Below, piece by piece: positions 26,767 to 35,237 of a DNA stretch of 64,000 nucleotides. The notes under the pieces are model-generated. The model was not told the origin of the DNA and searched no databases. It saw only the letters and a program-made list of their open reading frames with translations. Position numbers and translations under genes: made by a program. The stretch comes from Dehalobacter alkaniphilus (GTDB lineage Bacteria > Bacillota > Desulfitobacteriia > Desulfitobacteriales > Syntrophobotulaceae). The stretch lies in the NCBI GenBank assembly GCA_040500365.1, contig CP148031.1:1612001-1676000 (forward strand), given 5' to 3'. Positions within the stretch are counted from its first letter, which is position 1. The number at the start of each line of letters is the position of its first letter.

Positions 26767-26882
26767 AGCGTATCTTCCGCCTCGATAGATAAGATTTAGA
26801 ATTGAACATGGTATAAGTTTAGGATGATAAGCTTGACAAGATACTGAAATAATGAAATGCGGATCACAGAAGGAGCAAGAAG

Positions 26883-27380
26883 ATGTTAATTCTTGGCATT
26901 GACCCGGGAACCGCCATTATGGGGTACGGATTAATCGAAAAAAATGGCCAAAAGCTTTCCCCGGTCACTTATTCCTGCTGGCGGACTCCGTCTGACTTGC
27001 CGATGCCGGATAGGCTCAGAATGCTTTATGAATCTCTGGAGGATTTCTTGGGAGAATATTCACCTGATGTGATGGCTGTCGAAGAATTGTTTTTTAACCG
27101 CAACACTACGACGGCGATTACGGTCGGACAGGCCAGGGGAGTCATTCTGCTAAGCGCTGCCCGCCGAAATATTGAAGTATTCGAATATACACCCTTGCAG
27201 GTCAAGCAGGCTGTGGTCGGATACGGTAAAGCAGATAAAAAGCAGATACAGTATATGGTCAAGGCCATCCTGTCGCTGCAGGAAACGCCTAAGCCTGATG
27301 ACACGGCTGATGCGCTGGCCATCGCCATATGCCATGCGCACAGCATGGGACGCCGGATAAATGGAGGAATGTTCAAATGA
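26883..27380 (+). CDS. ruvC: Holliday junction resolvase RuvC
   Basis: Endonuclease that cuts Holliday junctions at the end of recombination. The 165-residue protein has the RNase-H-like fold with acidic catalytic residues in LGIDPGT (Asp7), VEELFF and the C-terminal DDTADALAIAICH. The RNTTTAITVGQARGVIL segment is diagnostic. RBS AAGGAG lies before ATG 26883. The stop overlaps the ruvA start (ATGA), so the two are coupled. Confidence 0.96.
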   Translation: MLILGIDPGTAIMGYGLIEKNGQKLSPVTYSCWRTPSDLPMPDRLRMLYESLEDFLGEYSPDVMAVEELFFNRNTTTAITVGQARGVILLSAARRNIEVFEYTPLQVKQAVVGYGKADKKQIQYMVKAILSLQETPKPDDTADALAIAICHAHSMGRRINGGMFK

Positions 27381-27979
27381 TCGGAATGCTGCGGGGGACT
27401 GTGTGGACAGCCGAAGCGGACCGCCTGGTGCTTGATGTCGGCGGCGTAGGCTATTTGCTCCATGTTCCGGTAAGTTCAATGGTAAAGATCAGTCAGGGGG
27501 AAGAGACTACCCTGCATACCCATTTAATCATGCGGGAAGATGATGTGTCTTTGTACGGTTTTTTAACCCGGGATGAGAAAAATTTGTTTCTGCAGCTCCT
27601 TAGCGTAACCGGGATTGGTCCAAAGGCAGCACTGAGTATTTTGTCGGCTTTTTCTGTCAGTAAGATCAAGACGGCGATCGTCTGTGAGGACGTTTCTTTA
27701 TTGACCGAAGTCCCCGGAATCGGCGGCAAAACTGCGAAGAGAATCATTCTGGAACTGAAAGAAAAGATCAAGGATGTCGATATTAAAGCCGGAACGGAAG
27801 AAGATATGAGGTCCTTCATTCCGGCAGACGATACACTGGAAACCCTGCTGGCTTTAGGCTTTTCCCGCTATGAGGCCCGCGACGCACTGGTCAGGGCGGA
27901 AAAGAAAGGCTTATCCTCCATGGAGGATAAGCTCAAAGAAGCCCTGCGTCTGCTCGCAGGACCGTCCGAGCATATGTGA
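27377..27979 (+). CDS. ruvA: Holliday junction DNA helicase subunit RuvA
   Basis: Binds four-way junctions and positions the RuvB motors. The 200-residue protein starts MIGMLRGTVW, with an OB-fold domain (about 1-62), helix-hairpin-helix repeats (LLSVTGIGPKAALSILS and LTEVPGIGGKTAKRIILELKEKI) and a C-terminal RuvB-contact domain (ETLLALGFSRYEARDAL). ATG 27377 overlaps the ruvC stop; longer in-frame starts lie inside ruvC. Separated from ruvB by 469 bp holding two palindromic elements, an interruption of the usual tight ruvAB pair. Confidence 0.96.
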   Translation: MIGMLRGTVWTAEADRLVLDVGGVGYLLHVPVSSMVKISQGEETTLHTHLIMREDDVSLYGFLTRDEKNLFLQLLSVTGIGPKAALSILSAFSVSKIKTAIVCEDVSLLTEVPGIGGKTAKRIILELKEKIKDVDIKAGTEEDMRSFIPADDTLETLLALGFSRYEARDALVRAEKKGLSSMEDKLKEALRLLAGPSEHM

Positions 27980-28000
27980 TATAAAAACGATTTTGGGCAG

Positions 28001-28156
28001 GTCTGGGGGCCACAATACCGCTTTTCGGCCGTTGTGCCATCCGTGGCACGTCGCTCCTTGCCATCCATGGCATCGCGACACTAGGCCATCCATGGCCGTT
28101 GAAAAGGCTGCGCTCCGCATCGTGCTCCGCTCACAGCGGAACTGTGGCCCCCAGAC
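28001..28156 (-). repeat. palindromic intergenic element, copy A
   Basis: 156 bp with perfect 14 bp terminal inverted repeats GTCTGGGGGCCACA. Inside are nested hairpins on the core CCATCC(A/G)TGG (GTGCCATCCGTGGCAC, TGCCATCCATGGCA, GGCCATCCATGGCC) and CCGCTCACAGCGG. It is closely similar to copy B (41702-41856), and the likeness continues about 55 bp past the right end (CAAGCAGGT.GGCATGT.GG). On the minus strand it shares the GCGGAGCA core with the other copies. Confidence 0.9.
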
Positions 28157-28292
28157 TAATCTTAGGTTTTCAAGCAGGTTGGCATGTTGGAAAGTCAGAA
28201 TGAAGCTCATTCCTGTGTAAAATAACATTTGACTACTACAACGATTCAGAAGCATAAATTTTGAAATTAAGCTTTTACCGGCTCCAGACTAA

Positions 28293-28399
28293 GTCTCTGT
28301 AATGGATGGCCAGCGCCAAGCGGAGCATGGATTGCGCAGCGCGGCTGTTAGCGCCATGGAGGGCGCTATCTGCCGAAAGCGGTCATCCATTACAGAGAC
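28293..28399 (+). repeat. palindromic intergenic element, copy D, 49 bp before ruvB
   Basis: 107 bp with perfect 16 bp terminal repeats GTCTCTGTAATGGATG. The core has GCGGAGCATGGA, GCGCAGCGCGGC, an inner hairpin TAGCGCC-ATGGAG-GGCGCTA style stem, and CCGAAAGCGG. Copy E has the same core but different, again perfectly paired, ends. It sits in the presumed 5' leader of ruvB. I see nothing else in 28157-28292 beyond the flank shared with copy B. Confidence 0.9.
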
Positions 28400-28448
28400 A
28401 AGCCCGAGCAAGTCGATAGTAACTTCATTCACTAAAGGAGGAACCAAC

Positions 28449-29480
28449 TTGGAAAGAGTCATCACTTCCCTGGAGCGTCCTGAAGACCGGGAATTCGAAG
28501 CCTTAAGACCGGGCAGGCTGATGGAATATATCGGACAGGCAAGTATCAAAGAAAACTTAAGCGTCTTTATTCAGGCGGCCCAGAACAGGGGAGAGGCTCT
28601 CGATCATGTCCTTCTTTATGGTCCGCCCGGACTCGGAAAGACCACACTAGCCAATATTATTGCGGCCGAGATGGGAGTCAATATCCGGACGACTTCCGGA
28701 CCGGCGATTGAAAGGCCGGGAGATTTGGCGGCACTTTTGACTTCACTCGAACCGCGCGATGTGCTGTTTATAGATGAGATCCACCGTCTGAGCAGGACAG
28801 CGGAAGAAGTCCTGTATTCCGCGATGGAAGATAACTGTCTGGATATCGTGATTGGTAAAGGACCGAGCGCTCGTTCCATCAGGCTGTCCCTATCTCCGTT
28901 TACGCTGATTGGTGCGACGACCAGAGCCGGGCAGCTGACGTCTCCTTTGAGGGACAGGTTCGGGGTCATCAGCCGGCTGGAATTTTATACGACGGAGGAA
29001 CTGCTGCAGATCGTCGTCAGGGCTTCCCGGATCCTGAAAGTGGATTTGTCGCCGGACGGAGCGGAGGAGATCGCCAAGCGTTCCAGAGGGACACCGCGGG
29101 TCGCCAACAGGTTGCTCAAAAGGGTAAGGGACTATGCGCAGTTCTGGGGAAGCAGGATTGTTGATTCTCAGACGGCAGCTAAAGCAATGGATAAGCTTGA
29201 AGTTGATCCGATGGGCCTGGACAGTTTGGACCAGAAAATTCTGCTGGCCATTATCCGGAATTTTGACGGAGGACCGGTCGGTCTGGAAACGCTGGCTGCT
29301 ACTGTAGGTGAAGAGTCCGAGACCCTGGAAGATGTTGTGGAACCATTTTTGCTGCAGAGAGGTTTTCTGCAGCGGACACCAAGAGGCAGAATGGTAACGA
29401 ACCAGGTCTACAGCTATTTTGGACTGGATCTTCCGGCGAATGTACAGCCGGGACTGTTTTGTGAATCAGAAAGTAAATAG
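28449..29480 (+). CDS. ruvB: Holliday junction branch-migration ATPase RuvB
   Basis: AAA+ motor that drives branch migration with RuvA. The 343 residues include LRPGRLMEYIGQ, Walker A GPPGLGKTTLA, Walker B LFIDEIHRL, sensor LIGATTRAGQLTSPLRDRFG and a C-terminal winged-helix DNA-binding domain (LQRTPRGRMVT). The start is TTG 28449, with AAAGGAGG 7 bases upstream and the expected N-terminus (LERVITSLERPEDREFEALRP). Longer in-frame starts run through the palindromic element and are not credible. Confidence 0.96.
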   Translation: MERVITSLERPEDREFEALRPGRLMEYIGQASIKENLSVFIQAAQNRGEALDHVLLYGPPGLGKTTLANIIAAEMGVNIRTTSGPAIERPGDLAALLTSLEPRDVLFIDEIHRLSRTAEEVLYSAMEDNCLDIVIGKGPSARSIRLSLSPFTLIGATTRAGQLTSPLRDRFGVISRLEFYTTEELLQIVVRASRILKVDLSPDGAEEIAKRSRGTPRVANRLLKRVRDYAQFWGSRIVDSQTAAKAMDKLEVDPMGLDSLDQKILLAIIRNFDGGPVGLETLAATVGEESETLEDVVEPFLLQRGFLQRTPRGRMVTNQVYSYFGLDLPANVQPGLFCESESK

Positions 29481-29492
29481 CTTTCTGATTCA
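29462..29492 (+). terminator. hairpin at the ruvB stop, probable terminator
   Basis: TGAATCAGAAAG (29462-29473) and CTTTCTGATTCA (29481-29492) form a perfect 12 bp stem with the ruvB stop codon in the loop. The T tract after it is weak (TTTAAG). Confidence 0.55.
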
Positions 29493-29523
29493 TTTAAGGG
29501 CAACTAAGGCTTTCACCAGTGCT

Positions 29524-29550
29524 AAAGGCTTGGCGTAAGCCAAGTTTTCT
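29524..29550 (+). repeat. short recurrent motif, copy 2 (hairpin plus TTTTCT)
   Basis: CTTGGC (29529-29534), loop GTAA, GCCAAG (29539-29544), then TTTTCT. It resembles a mini-terminator and is nearly the same as 3729-3755. Confidence 0.45.
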
Positions 29551-29631
29551 ACAGGAAAATAATTGAATATACTGAACGATAGTTGGGCAATCTGTTGAAC
29601 AGCCGGATAATGAAGGAGAGCTGATCCGAGG

Positions 29632-30990
29632 ATGGTTTTTCATGGCCGCGGTGTTAATCAGAGCGCTTTTTTATTTAAAGTCTTTTGCCTATGTTTGGTT
29701 GCAGCACTGTTTTTGGTTACCCTGACACCGAATGCAGCGCTTGCAAGGGAGGTAACTGTGAAGCTTGTCTGGCAGTTCCCTGAAACCGGCTGGTTGGAAA
29801 TCGAAGTCAGACAGGGCAGTTATACCCTTGACTATAATGATTTCAGCGTCAGTTTAACAGCCGGGGACCGCTGCCAGATCGGCCAGAGCAGTATGGCAGA
29901 TTTCCTGGCTGTGGGTGACCGGTTCGTGACTCTGGAAAAAAATAAAGTTAAGCTTACTTCCGAGAATCAGGGCGTTTTTCGGGTCAGAGAACCCGAAAAG
30001 GATTGGATCAGCTACCGCGGAAATCTTTCTATTGTGAAAGAAAACGGTTGCTGGAAGCTGTATAATTCACTTGAGCAGGAAGACTACTTGAAAGGAGTCG
30101 TTCCGATAGAGATGAGCAATGCCTGGGCAGCAAAGGGTTTTGAAGCCTTGAAAGCGCAGGCAGTCGCCGCAAGGACATATTTGCTGAAAAATATAAACGG
30201 TGGTGTTATCACGGATTCACCCGATATCCATCAGGCTTACCTCGGCAGATCAGTGGAAGGGGAAGCCAGCCAGGCGGTGACAGCAACGACGGGAGAGGTC
30301 CTGACTGATCAGGATACCGGCAGACCCATTTCAATTTTCTACTCTTCGCATAACGGTGGTTATATGGAGGTCCCCCAGAATGTCTGGCAGAATCAGGACG
30401 CTCATTATACGTCCACTCCAGATCCGTTTTCCAACGGCATTGGAGGCTATACCGATCACTGGAGGTTTGTAATTGCCGCGGATGTTCTTGGAGAAGCTTT
30501 TGATCTCGCCCCGGTAAGACAGGTGAAGCTGGCGAAATATGTATCGGGCCGCGTATACCGTGTCGTGCTTCAAGACTGGTTAGGCAACGAAAAATTGGTA
30601 TCTGGCGGGGACTTTGTCCGCAAGTTTTATCCTGAAGGACCTCTTTCAAATGATTCTTTCCTTGGAAGACTATTTCAGGTAGAATATATCATGCCTGTAC
30701 TTCAGAAAAACACCCCGGAGACTCCGGAGATTTCTTTGACTGGGAATTCTTTGGCAGGGATGTCTGTGGAAGAAGGCACTGGTCCGCTGCTCTCCAGGAT
30801 CAAGAGCTCCAATGACGGTATAGCAGAAAAACCTGGAGTATACGGTGTATTTGTTTTCAACGGCAGGGGCTGGGGACACGGCGTCGGGATGTCCCAATGG
30901 GGTGCCTATGATATGGCAATGCAAGGTTATTCTTATCAGGATATCCTAAACTATTACTACAAAAATATTGATTTGGTGAAAATGGAGTAG
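29632..30990 (+). CDS. spoIID: SpoIID/LytB-domain protein
   Basis: Exported peptidoglycan-active protein of the SpoIID family, which includes the lytic transglycosylase needed for engulfment and LytB amidase enhancers. The 452 residues start with a signal peptide (hydrophobic about 12-34, ending ALA). The SpoIID core is clear: YRGNLSIV, EDYLKGVVPIEMSNAWAAKGFEALKAQAVAARTYLL, SHNGGYME and the C-terminal FNGRGWGHGVGMSQWGAYDMAMQGYSYQDILNYYY. AAGGAG lies 11 bases before the ATG. The gene stands next to queA rather than in the classical spoIID locus, so it could be a paralogue; the symbol is by family. Confidence 0.85.
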   Translation: MVFHGRGVNQSAFLFKVFCLCLVAALFLVTLTPNAALAREVTVKLVWQFPETGWLEIEVRQGSYTLDYNDFSVSLTAGDRCQIGQSSMADFLAVGDRFVTLEKNKVKLTSENQGVFRVREPEKDWISYRGNLSIVKENGCWKLYNSLEQEDYLKGVVPIEMSNAWAAKGFEALKAQAVAARTYLLKNINGGVITDSPDIHQAYLGRSVEGEASQAVTATTGEVLTDQDTGRPISIFYSSHNGGYMEVPQNVWQNQDAHYTSTPDPFSNGIGGYTDHWRFVIAADVLGEAFDLAPVRQVKLAKYVSGRVYRVVLQDWLGNEKLVSGGDFVRKFYPEGPLSNDSFLGRLFQVEYIMPVLQKNTPETPEISLTGNSLAGMSVEEGTGPLLSRIKSSNDGIAEKPGVYGVFVFNGRGWGHGVGMSQWGAYDMAMQGYSYQDILNYYYKNIDLVKME

Positions 30991-30996
30991 CAGAGA

Positions 30997-32037
30997 ATGA
31001 GGTTGGAGGATTTTGATTACAACTTGCCGGAAAGGCTGATTGCCCAAACACCGGCAGAACCGCGGGATTCATCAAGGCTGATGCTGGTGGATAAAGCCAA
31101 AGGTGAAATATTTCATTACTTATTCCAGGATATTGTACAACTCTTCAATGCGGGAGACGTACTTGTCCTGAACAAGACCAGGGTGATTCCGGCCAGATTA
31201 ATTGGGCAAAAAGAAGGTACCGGAGCAAAAATTGAGGTGCTCCTGCTGAAGAGAATAGACAGGGAACGCTGGGAAGTCCTGGTTAAGCCCGGCAAAAGGT
31301 TAAAACAGGGTCAAACCGTTGTTTTCGGTGGAGGACTTTTGCGCGGGGAACTGATCGGAATTCTTGACGACGGAAACAGGATCATTCATTTTACGTATTC
31401 CGGCTTGTTTGAGGAAGTCCTGGACAGTCTCGGCGAGATGCCTCTGCCTCCATATATCACAGCAAAATTAAACGATAAAGAGCGGTATCAGACTGTTTAT
31501 GCCAAAGAAAACGGTTCGGCCGCGGCGCCTACTGCAGGCCTGCATTTTACGGAAGAGCTGCTGCAGAGGATTAGGGACAACGGAGTCGAGGTTCTTGAAG
31601 TCCTGCTGCATGTCGGGCTGGGAACGTTTCGGCCGGTGAAGACGGAAGAAATCACCGAACACCAAATGCACACGGAGTATTTCAGCATAGATTCTGAGAC
31701 TGCCGCCAGAATCTCTCTGGCCAAAAAAGAAGGCCACAGGGTGATTGCGGTTGGGACAACCGTAGTCCGGACGCTGGAATCCGCAGCGGGACTTTGTCAG
31801 GACGCTTCCGGGAATGTGCTGTCCGAGACCGAAGGCTGGACGGATATTTTTATCTACCCCGGATATCAATTCAAAATTGTCGATGCCTTAATCACGAATT
31901 TCCATTTTCCGCGCTCGACACTGCTGATGCTGGTCAGTGCTTTTGCAGGCCGGGAATTGATTTTGGAAGCGTATCAGACCGCAGTCCGTGGGGAATATCG
32001 TTTCTTCAGTTTTGGGGACGCCATGTTTTTAGTTTAA
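30997..32037 (+). CDS. queA: tRNA preQ1(34) S-adenosylmethionine ribosyltransferase-isomerase
   Basis: Transfers and isomerises the ribose of SAM onto 7-aminomethyl-7-deazaguanine in tRNA, giving epoxyqueuosine. The 346 residues show the full family pattern: FDYNLPERLIAQTPAEPRDSSRLM, LVLNKTRVIPARL, GEMPLPPYI, YAKENGSAAAPTAGLHFT, LHVGLGTFRPV and FPRSTLLMLVSAFAG. The start follows the spoIID stop by 6 bases, so the two genes are probably co-transcribed. tgt, the preceding enzyme of the pathway, follows. Confidence 0.97.
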   Translation: MRLEDFDYNLPERLIAQTPAEPRDSSRLMLVDKAKGEIFHYLFQDIVQLFNAGDVLVLNKTRVIPARLIGQKEGTGAKIEVLLLKRIDRERWEVLVKPGKRLKQGQTVVFGGGLLRGELIGILDDGNRIIHFTYSGLFEEVLDSLGEMPLPPYITAKLNDKERYQTVYAKENGSAAAPTAGLHFTEELLQRIRDNGVEVLEVLLHVGLGTFRPVKTEEITEHQMHTEYFSIDSETAARISLAKKEGHRVIAVGTTVVRTLESAAGLCQDASGNVLSETEGWTDIFIYPGYQFKIVDALITNFHFPRSTLLMLVSAFAGRELILEAYQTAVRGEYRFFSFGDAMFLV

Positions 32038-32129
32038 CATGGGAAAAATGCACGTATTCTAGTTCCTGTTAACACATGGGGAAGGCCATGTTTCCAGGTT
32101 AATTTCACAAAAAGAGAGGAAGAAATGTT

Positions 32130-33251
32130 TTGGCGGCCGTTAAACTGGAAATACTAAAGAAAGACACTCGTACCAAGGCCCGTCTGGGAAGACTTCATAC
32201 GCCTCATGGCATGATAGAGACACCTGTGTTTATGCCGGTGGGAACTCAGGCTACCGTAAAATCTGTCAGCCCCGAAGAACTGAAGGCGCTCGGAGCCAAC
32301 ATGATCTTAAGCAATACCTATCATCTGTTTTTGCGTCCGGGTCATGAACTGATTAAACGCGCAGGCGGCCTGCACAAATTTATGAACTGGGATGGCGCGG
32401 TTTTGACCGACAGCGGGGGGTTCCAGGTTTTCAGTCTCGGGGATTTACGGAAAATCACCGAAGAGGGAGTGGAATTCCGATCCCATCTTGATGGCTCCAA
32501 ACAATTCTTAAGTCCGGAAAAAGCGACGGAAATTCAAATCGCTCTCGGTTCGGATATTGTGATGGCTTTTGATGAGTGCACGCCTTACCCGGCAAACCGG
32601 GAGTACACGAAAAAATCCGCTGAACGGACCTTCCGCTGGCTGGAGCGCTGCAAAAATACGCTGACGACTACAGATAAGCAGGCACTTTTCGGCATTGTTC
32701 AGGGCGGAATGTATGAGGATCTCCGCAAACAAAGCGCTCAGGAGATTATCGAACTCGATCTGCCAGGGTACGCGCTGGGAGGCTTGAGCGTCGGCGAACC
32801 TAAAGAAATGATGTACGAAGTGCTGGATTATACCGTTCCGCTGCTGCCCGAAGCCAAACCAAGATATCTGATGGGTGTGGGTTCACCTGATGATTTAATC
32901 GAGGGTGTCATGTGCGGCATTGATATGTTTGATTGTGTGCTGCCGACGCGTATTGCCCGAAATGGGACAGCAATGACGAGGTTTGGCAAGGTTGTGGTCC
33001 GTAATGCCACATATGCCGATGATTTTACGCCGATTGATCCTACCTGCAGCTGTTATACCTGTCAGAATTATTCCCGGGCGTATATCCGGCACCTGATCAA
33101 AGCGGATGAAATTTTCGGACACCGGCTGATGACGATCCATAACTTGCACTTTCTAACCCATTTAATGAAAGAGGTCCGCCAGGCGATTGCCGAAGACCGG
33201 CTTCCGGAATACCGGAAACAATTCTTTGCGGACTATGGTTATGAAAAATAA
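32130..33251 (+). CDS. tgt: tRNA-guanine(34) transglycosylase
   Basis: Exchanges guanine-34 in GUN-anticodon tRNAs for preQ1. The 373 residues contain DSGGFQVFSL and the substrate aspartates (VMAFDECTPYP and FDCVLPTR), and the zinc site CSCYTCQNYSRAYIRHL...H. The start is TTG 32130, with GAGAGGA 9 bases upstream, and the protein begins LAAVKLEILKKD. An ATG at 32125 is in another frame. The order queA-tgt-yajC-secD-secF is the classic conserved cluster. Confidence 0.97.
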   Translation: MAAVKLEILKKDTRTKARLGRLHTPHGMIETPVFMPVGTQATVKSVSPEELKALGANMILSNTYHLFLRPGHELIKRAGGLHKFMNWDGAVLTDSGGFQVFSLGDLRKITEEGVEFRSHLDGSKQFLSPEKATEIQIALGSDIVMAFDECTPYPANREYTKKSAERTFRWLERCKNTLTTTDKQALFGIVQGGMYEDLRKQSAQEIIELDLPGYALGGLSVGEPKEMMYEVLDYTVPLLPEAKPRYLMGVGSPDDLIEGVMCGIDMFDCVLPTRIARNGTAMTRFGKVVVRNATYADDFTPIDPTCSCYTCQNYSRAYIRHLIKADEIFGHRLMTIHNLHFLTHLMKEVRQAIAEDRLPEYRKQFFADYGYEK

Positions 33252-33374
33252 GACAATAATATGAAATGTATGTATAGATAATAAAGTTCTGAAAACTAGC
33301 TTAGAAATTAAGTTAAAATAGAAAAATTTAATAGAAAAATAATCTAAATACATGCTGAATTTGCGGAATAAAGA

Positions 33375-33383
33375 TGATATAAT
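33375..33383 (+). promoter_or_regulatory. extended -10 promoter for yajC
   Basis: TGATATAAT is an extended -10 (TGn followed by a perfect TATAAT), about 54 bases before the yajC start. No good -35 is seen, as is common with extended -10 promoters. Confidence 0.5.
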
Positions 33384-33436
33384 GAAATGAAGTATGCATA
33401 TTTAGGTAATTTACAATTAAGGGGGATTCTTTACTT

Positions 33437-33802
33437 ATGGATCAAAGCACTACAACGATGATGTATTTTGTACTATTTGTAGTTATGATTATCTTTATGT
33501 TTGTTTTGCCGAGCAGAAAGCAGAAAAAAGAGCGGCAGAAACTGATGGAGTCCATTAAGATGAAAGCTAAAGTCATAACGATCGGCGGAATATTGGGCAC
33601 CATTACCAAAATAAAAGAAGATACGGTTGTCATCAAGATTGCCAATAACGTTGAAATTGAAATACTGAAGTCCGCGATCAAAAGTGCTGAAGGCGGCAAA
33701 GATACACCTGTCAAGAGTAATAAGAAGAATAAGCCTGAACCTGAAGAAGAGGTTGAAGAGACCGAAGTAATCGATGAAGACAACGATGCCGAGGTTAAAT
33801 AA
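33437..33802 (+). CDS. yajC: preprotein translocase accessory subunit YajC
   Basis: Small membrane partner of the SecDF complex. The 121 residues have one N-terminal transmembrane helix (about 9-27), then FVLPSRKQKKERQKLMESIKMKAKVITIGGILGTITKI, the YajC signature, and an unusually long acidic tail (EPEEEVEETEVIDEDND). The start has AAGGGGG upstream. It precedes secD and secF, its functional partners, though a hairpin and a new promoter lie between. Confidence 0.94.
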   Translation: MDQSTTTMMYFVLFVVMIIFMFVLPSRKQKKERQKLMESIKMKAKVITIGGILGTITKIKEDTVVIKIANNVEIEILKSAIKSAEGGKDTPVKSNKKNKPEPEEEVEETEVIDEDNDAEVK

Positions 33803-33883
33803 TAAACTGCGTTAAACAACAGTTCTGATTACGGAAATTTGTTATTGGCGAAGTTTGAAATCTATTGCATATAATCCAAATAT

Positions 33884-33907
33884 AAGCAAGTGCCGTAACA
33901 CTTGCTT
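33884..33907 (+). terminator. hairpin between yajC and secD
   Basis: AAGCAAGTG and CACTTGCTT form a perfect 9 bp stem around CCGTAA. The following ATTGCTTTG is only weakly T-rich, so termination may be partial. Confidence 0.45.
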
Positions 33908-33919
33908 ATTGCTTTGAAA

Positions 33920-33949
33920 TTGACACCTCAAATGCAAAAGGGATATAAT
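33920..33949 (+). promoter_or_regulatory. sigma-A promoter for secDF
   Basis: TTGACA (33920-33925) and TATAAT (33944-33949) are both perfect consensus boxes, 18 bp apart, about 47 bases before the secD start. Confidence 0.8.
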
Positions 33950-33995
33950 AATGCTTGTATGGGCGAGTCCCTTTATTCTATTAGGAGGAAAAAGG

Positions 33996-35237
33996 ATGAA
34001 ACGGGGAAATACTTTAAAACTTGCAATAGCCGTAATTCTAGTTGCTGTTGTAGTTTTCTTTTCGATTCAGCCGCTGACGAATTCTGAAACCGGGATTCCG
34101 TTAGGACTTGATTTACGCGGTGGTGTTCATCTGGTTTTACAGGCGGAAACGGGCAAAGATGGCGCAGCGATTACCAACGACGATATGGATAAAGCAAGGG
34201 CTGTCATTGAAGAACGTGTTAACGGGCTCGGAGTATCCGAACCCTATATTCAGACGAACTATGATAAAAAGAGAATTATTATCGAGCTGGCCGGAGTCAA
34301 TGATCCCGATGAGGCTGTTAAAGTTCTGCAGACAACCGCTAAGCTGACTTTCCGGGATCCGGATGGAAATATCTTGATGGACGGCTCCCTGCTGAAGAAT
34401 GCCCAGGCAGCGGTCGATACTTCCAGCGGCCGCACGGATTATGTCGTGCAAATATCGTTTACTTCTGAGGGTACCTCAAAGTTTGCGGATATCACAACGA
34501 AATATCTCGGTCAAAAGATTGGTATCTATATGGATGAGAGGAAGATCCAAGATCCGGAAGTTTCAGTGCCGATTGTGGACGGGCAAGGTCAGATCCAGGG
34601 ATATTCATCGCTGGAAGAAGCAGCTCAGTATGCTGTTATGTTCCGTTCCGGTGCATTGCCGGTCAGCATGAGCATTGTTGAAAAAAACCAGGTGGGTGCG
34701 CTTCTAGGTGCGGATTCTTTGAATAAGAGTTTAAATGCGTGCGTCATTGCGCTTATTTTTATTTTCTTATTCATGCTGGTGCTCTATCGTTTACCGGGGC
34801 TGGTCGCCGACTTTTCGCTTGTCGTTTTTTCGGTGATTGTACTCTGGGTCTTATACGGAATCGGGACGGTTCTTACTTTGCCAGGCATCGCAGGGTTCGT
34901 CCTATCTATTGGAATGGCCGTCGATTTGAATATTATTGTCTACGAAAGAATCAAGGAAGAACTAAAGCTTGGCAAATCGCTGCGGGCTGCTGTGGATGCC
35001 GGATTCAGCCGGGCTTTTATTACGGTGTTTGACTCCAATATTACAACCATTTTTGCTGCTCTGGCTTTATTCCTGCTCGGGTCTGCTTCGATCCAGGGTT
35101 TTGCAATTACGCTGATCGTCGGTATTGTTGCGAGCCTGTTTACGGCCATCACGTTTACCCGCTGGGTTATGCGCTGGATTGTTGGCATTAACCCGCGTAT
35201 GAGCAAATGGCTGTTTGGCATAAAGGAGGTAAAATAA
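33996..35237 (+). CDS. secD: protein translocase subunit SecD
   Basis: Proton-motive-force-driven partner of SecYEG that helps pull exported proteins through the membrane. The 413 residues have an N-terminal helix, the large extracytoplasmic P1 domain starting GIPLGLDLRGGVHLVLQ, and five more helices including the RND-type VLSIGMAVDLNIIVYERIKEEL motif. ATG 33996 is chosen because AGGAGG lies 7 bases upstream; an in-frame ATG at 33951 is too close to the promoter. secF starts right after the stop. Confidence 0.96.
   Translation: MKRGNTLKLAIAVILVAVVVFFSIQPLTNSETGIPLGLDLRGGVHLVLQAETGKDGAAITNDDMDKARAVIEERVNGLGVSEPYIQTNYDKKRIIIELAGVNDPDEAVKVLQTTAKLTFRDPDGNILMDGSLLKNAQAAVDTSSGRTDYVVQISFTSEGTSKFADITTKYLGQKIGIYMDERKIQDPEVSVPIVDGQGQIQGYSSLEEAAQYAVMFRSGALPVSMSIVEKNQVGALLGADSLNKSLNACVIALIFIFLFMLVLYRLPGLVADFSLVVFSVIVLWVLYGIGTVLTLPGIAGFVLSIGMAVDLNIIVYERIKEELKLGKSLRAAVDAGFSRAFITVFDSNITTIFAALALFLLGSASIQGFAITLIVGIVASLFTAITFTRWVMRWIVGINPRMSKWLFGIKEVK

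Noticed and set aside
26833..26860. Promoter before ruvC (TTGACA at 26833)
   Set aside because: No -10 at a workable distance.
28001..28399. CRISPR array
   Set aside because: Repeats are few, palindromic over their full length, in both orientations, and without regular spacers.
27870..28448. Short open frames running through palindromic elements A and D, including a longer ruvB start at 28302
   Set aside because: They translate repeat sequence; the TTG at 28449 has the ribosome site and the conserved RuvB N-terminus.
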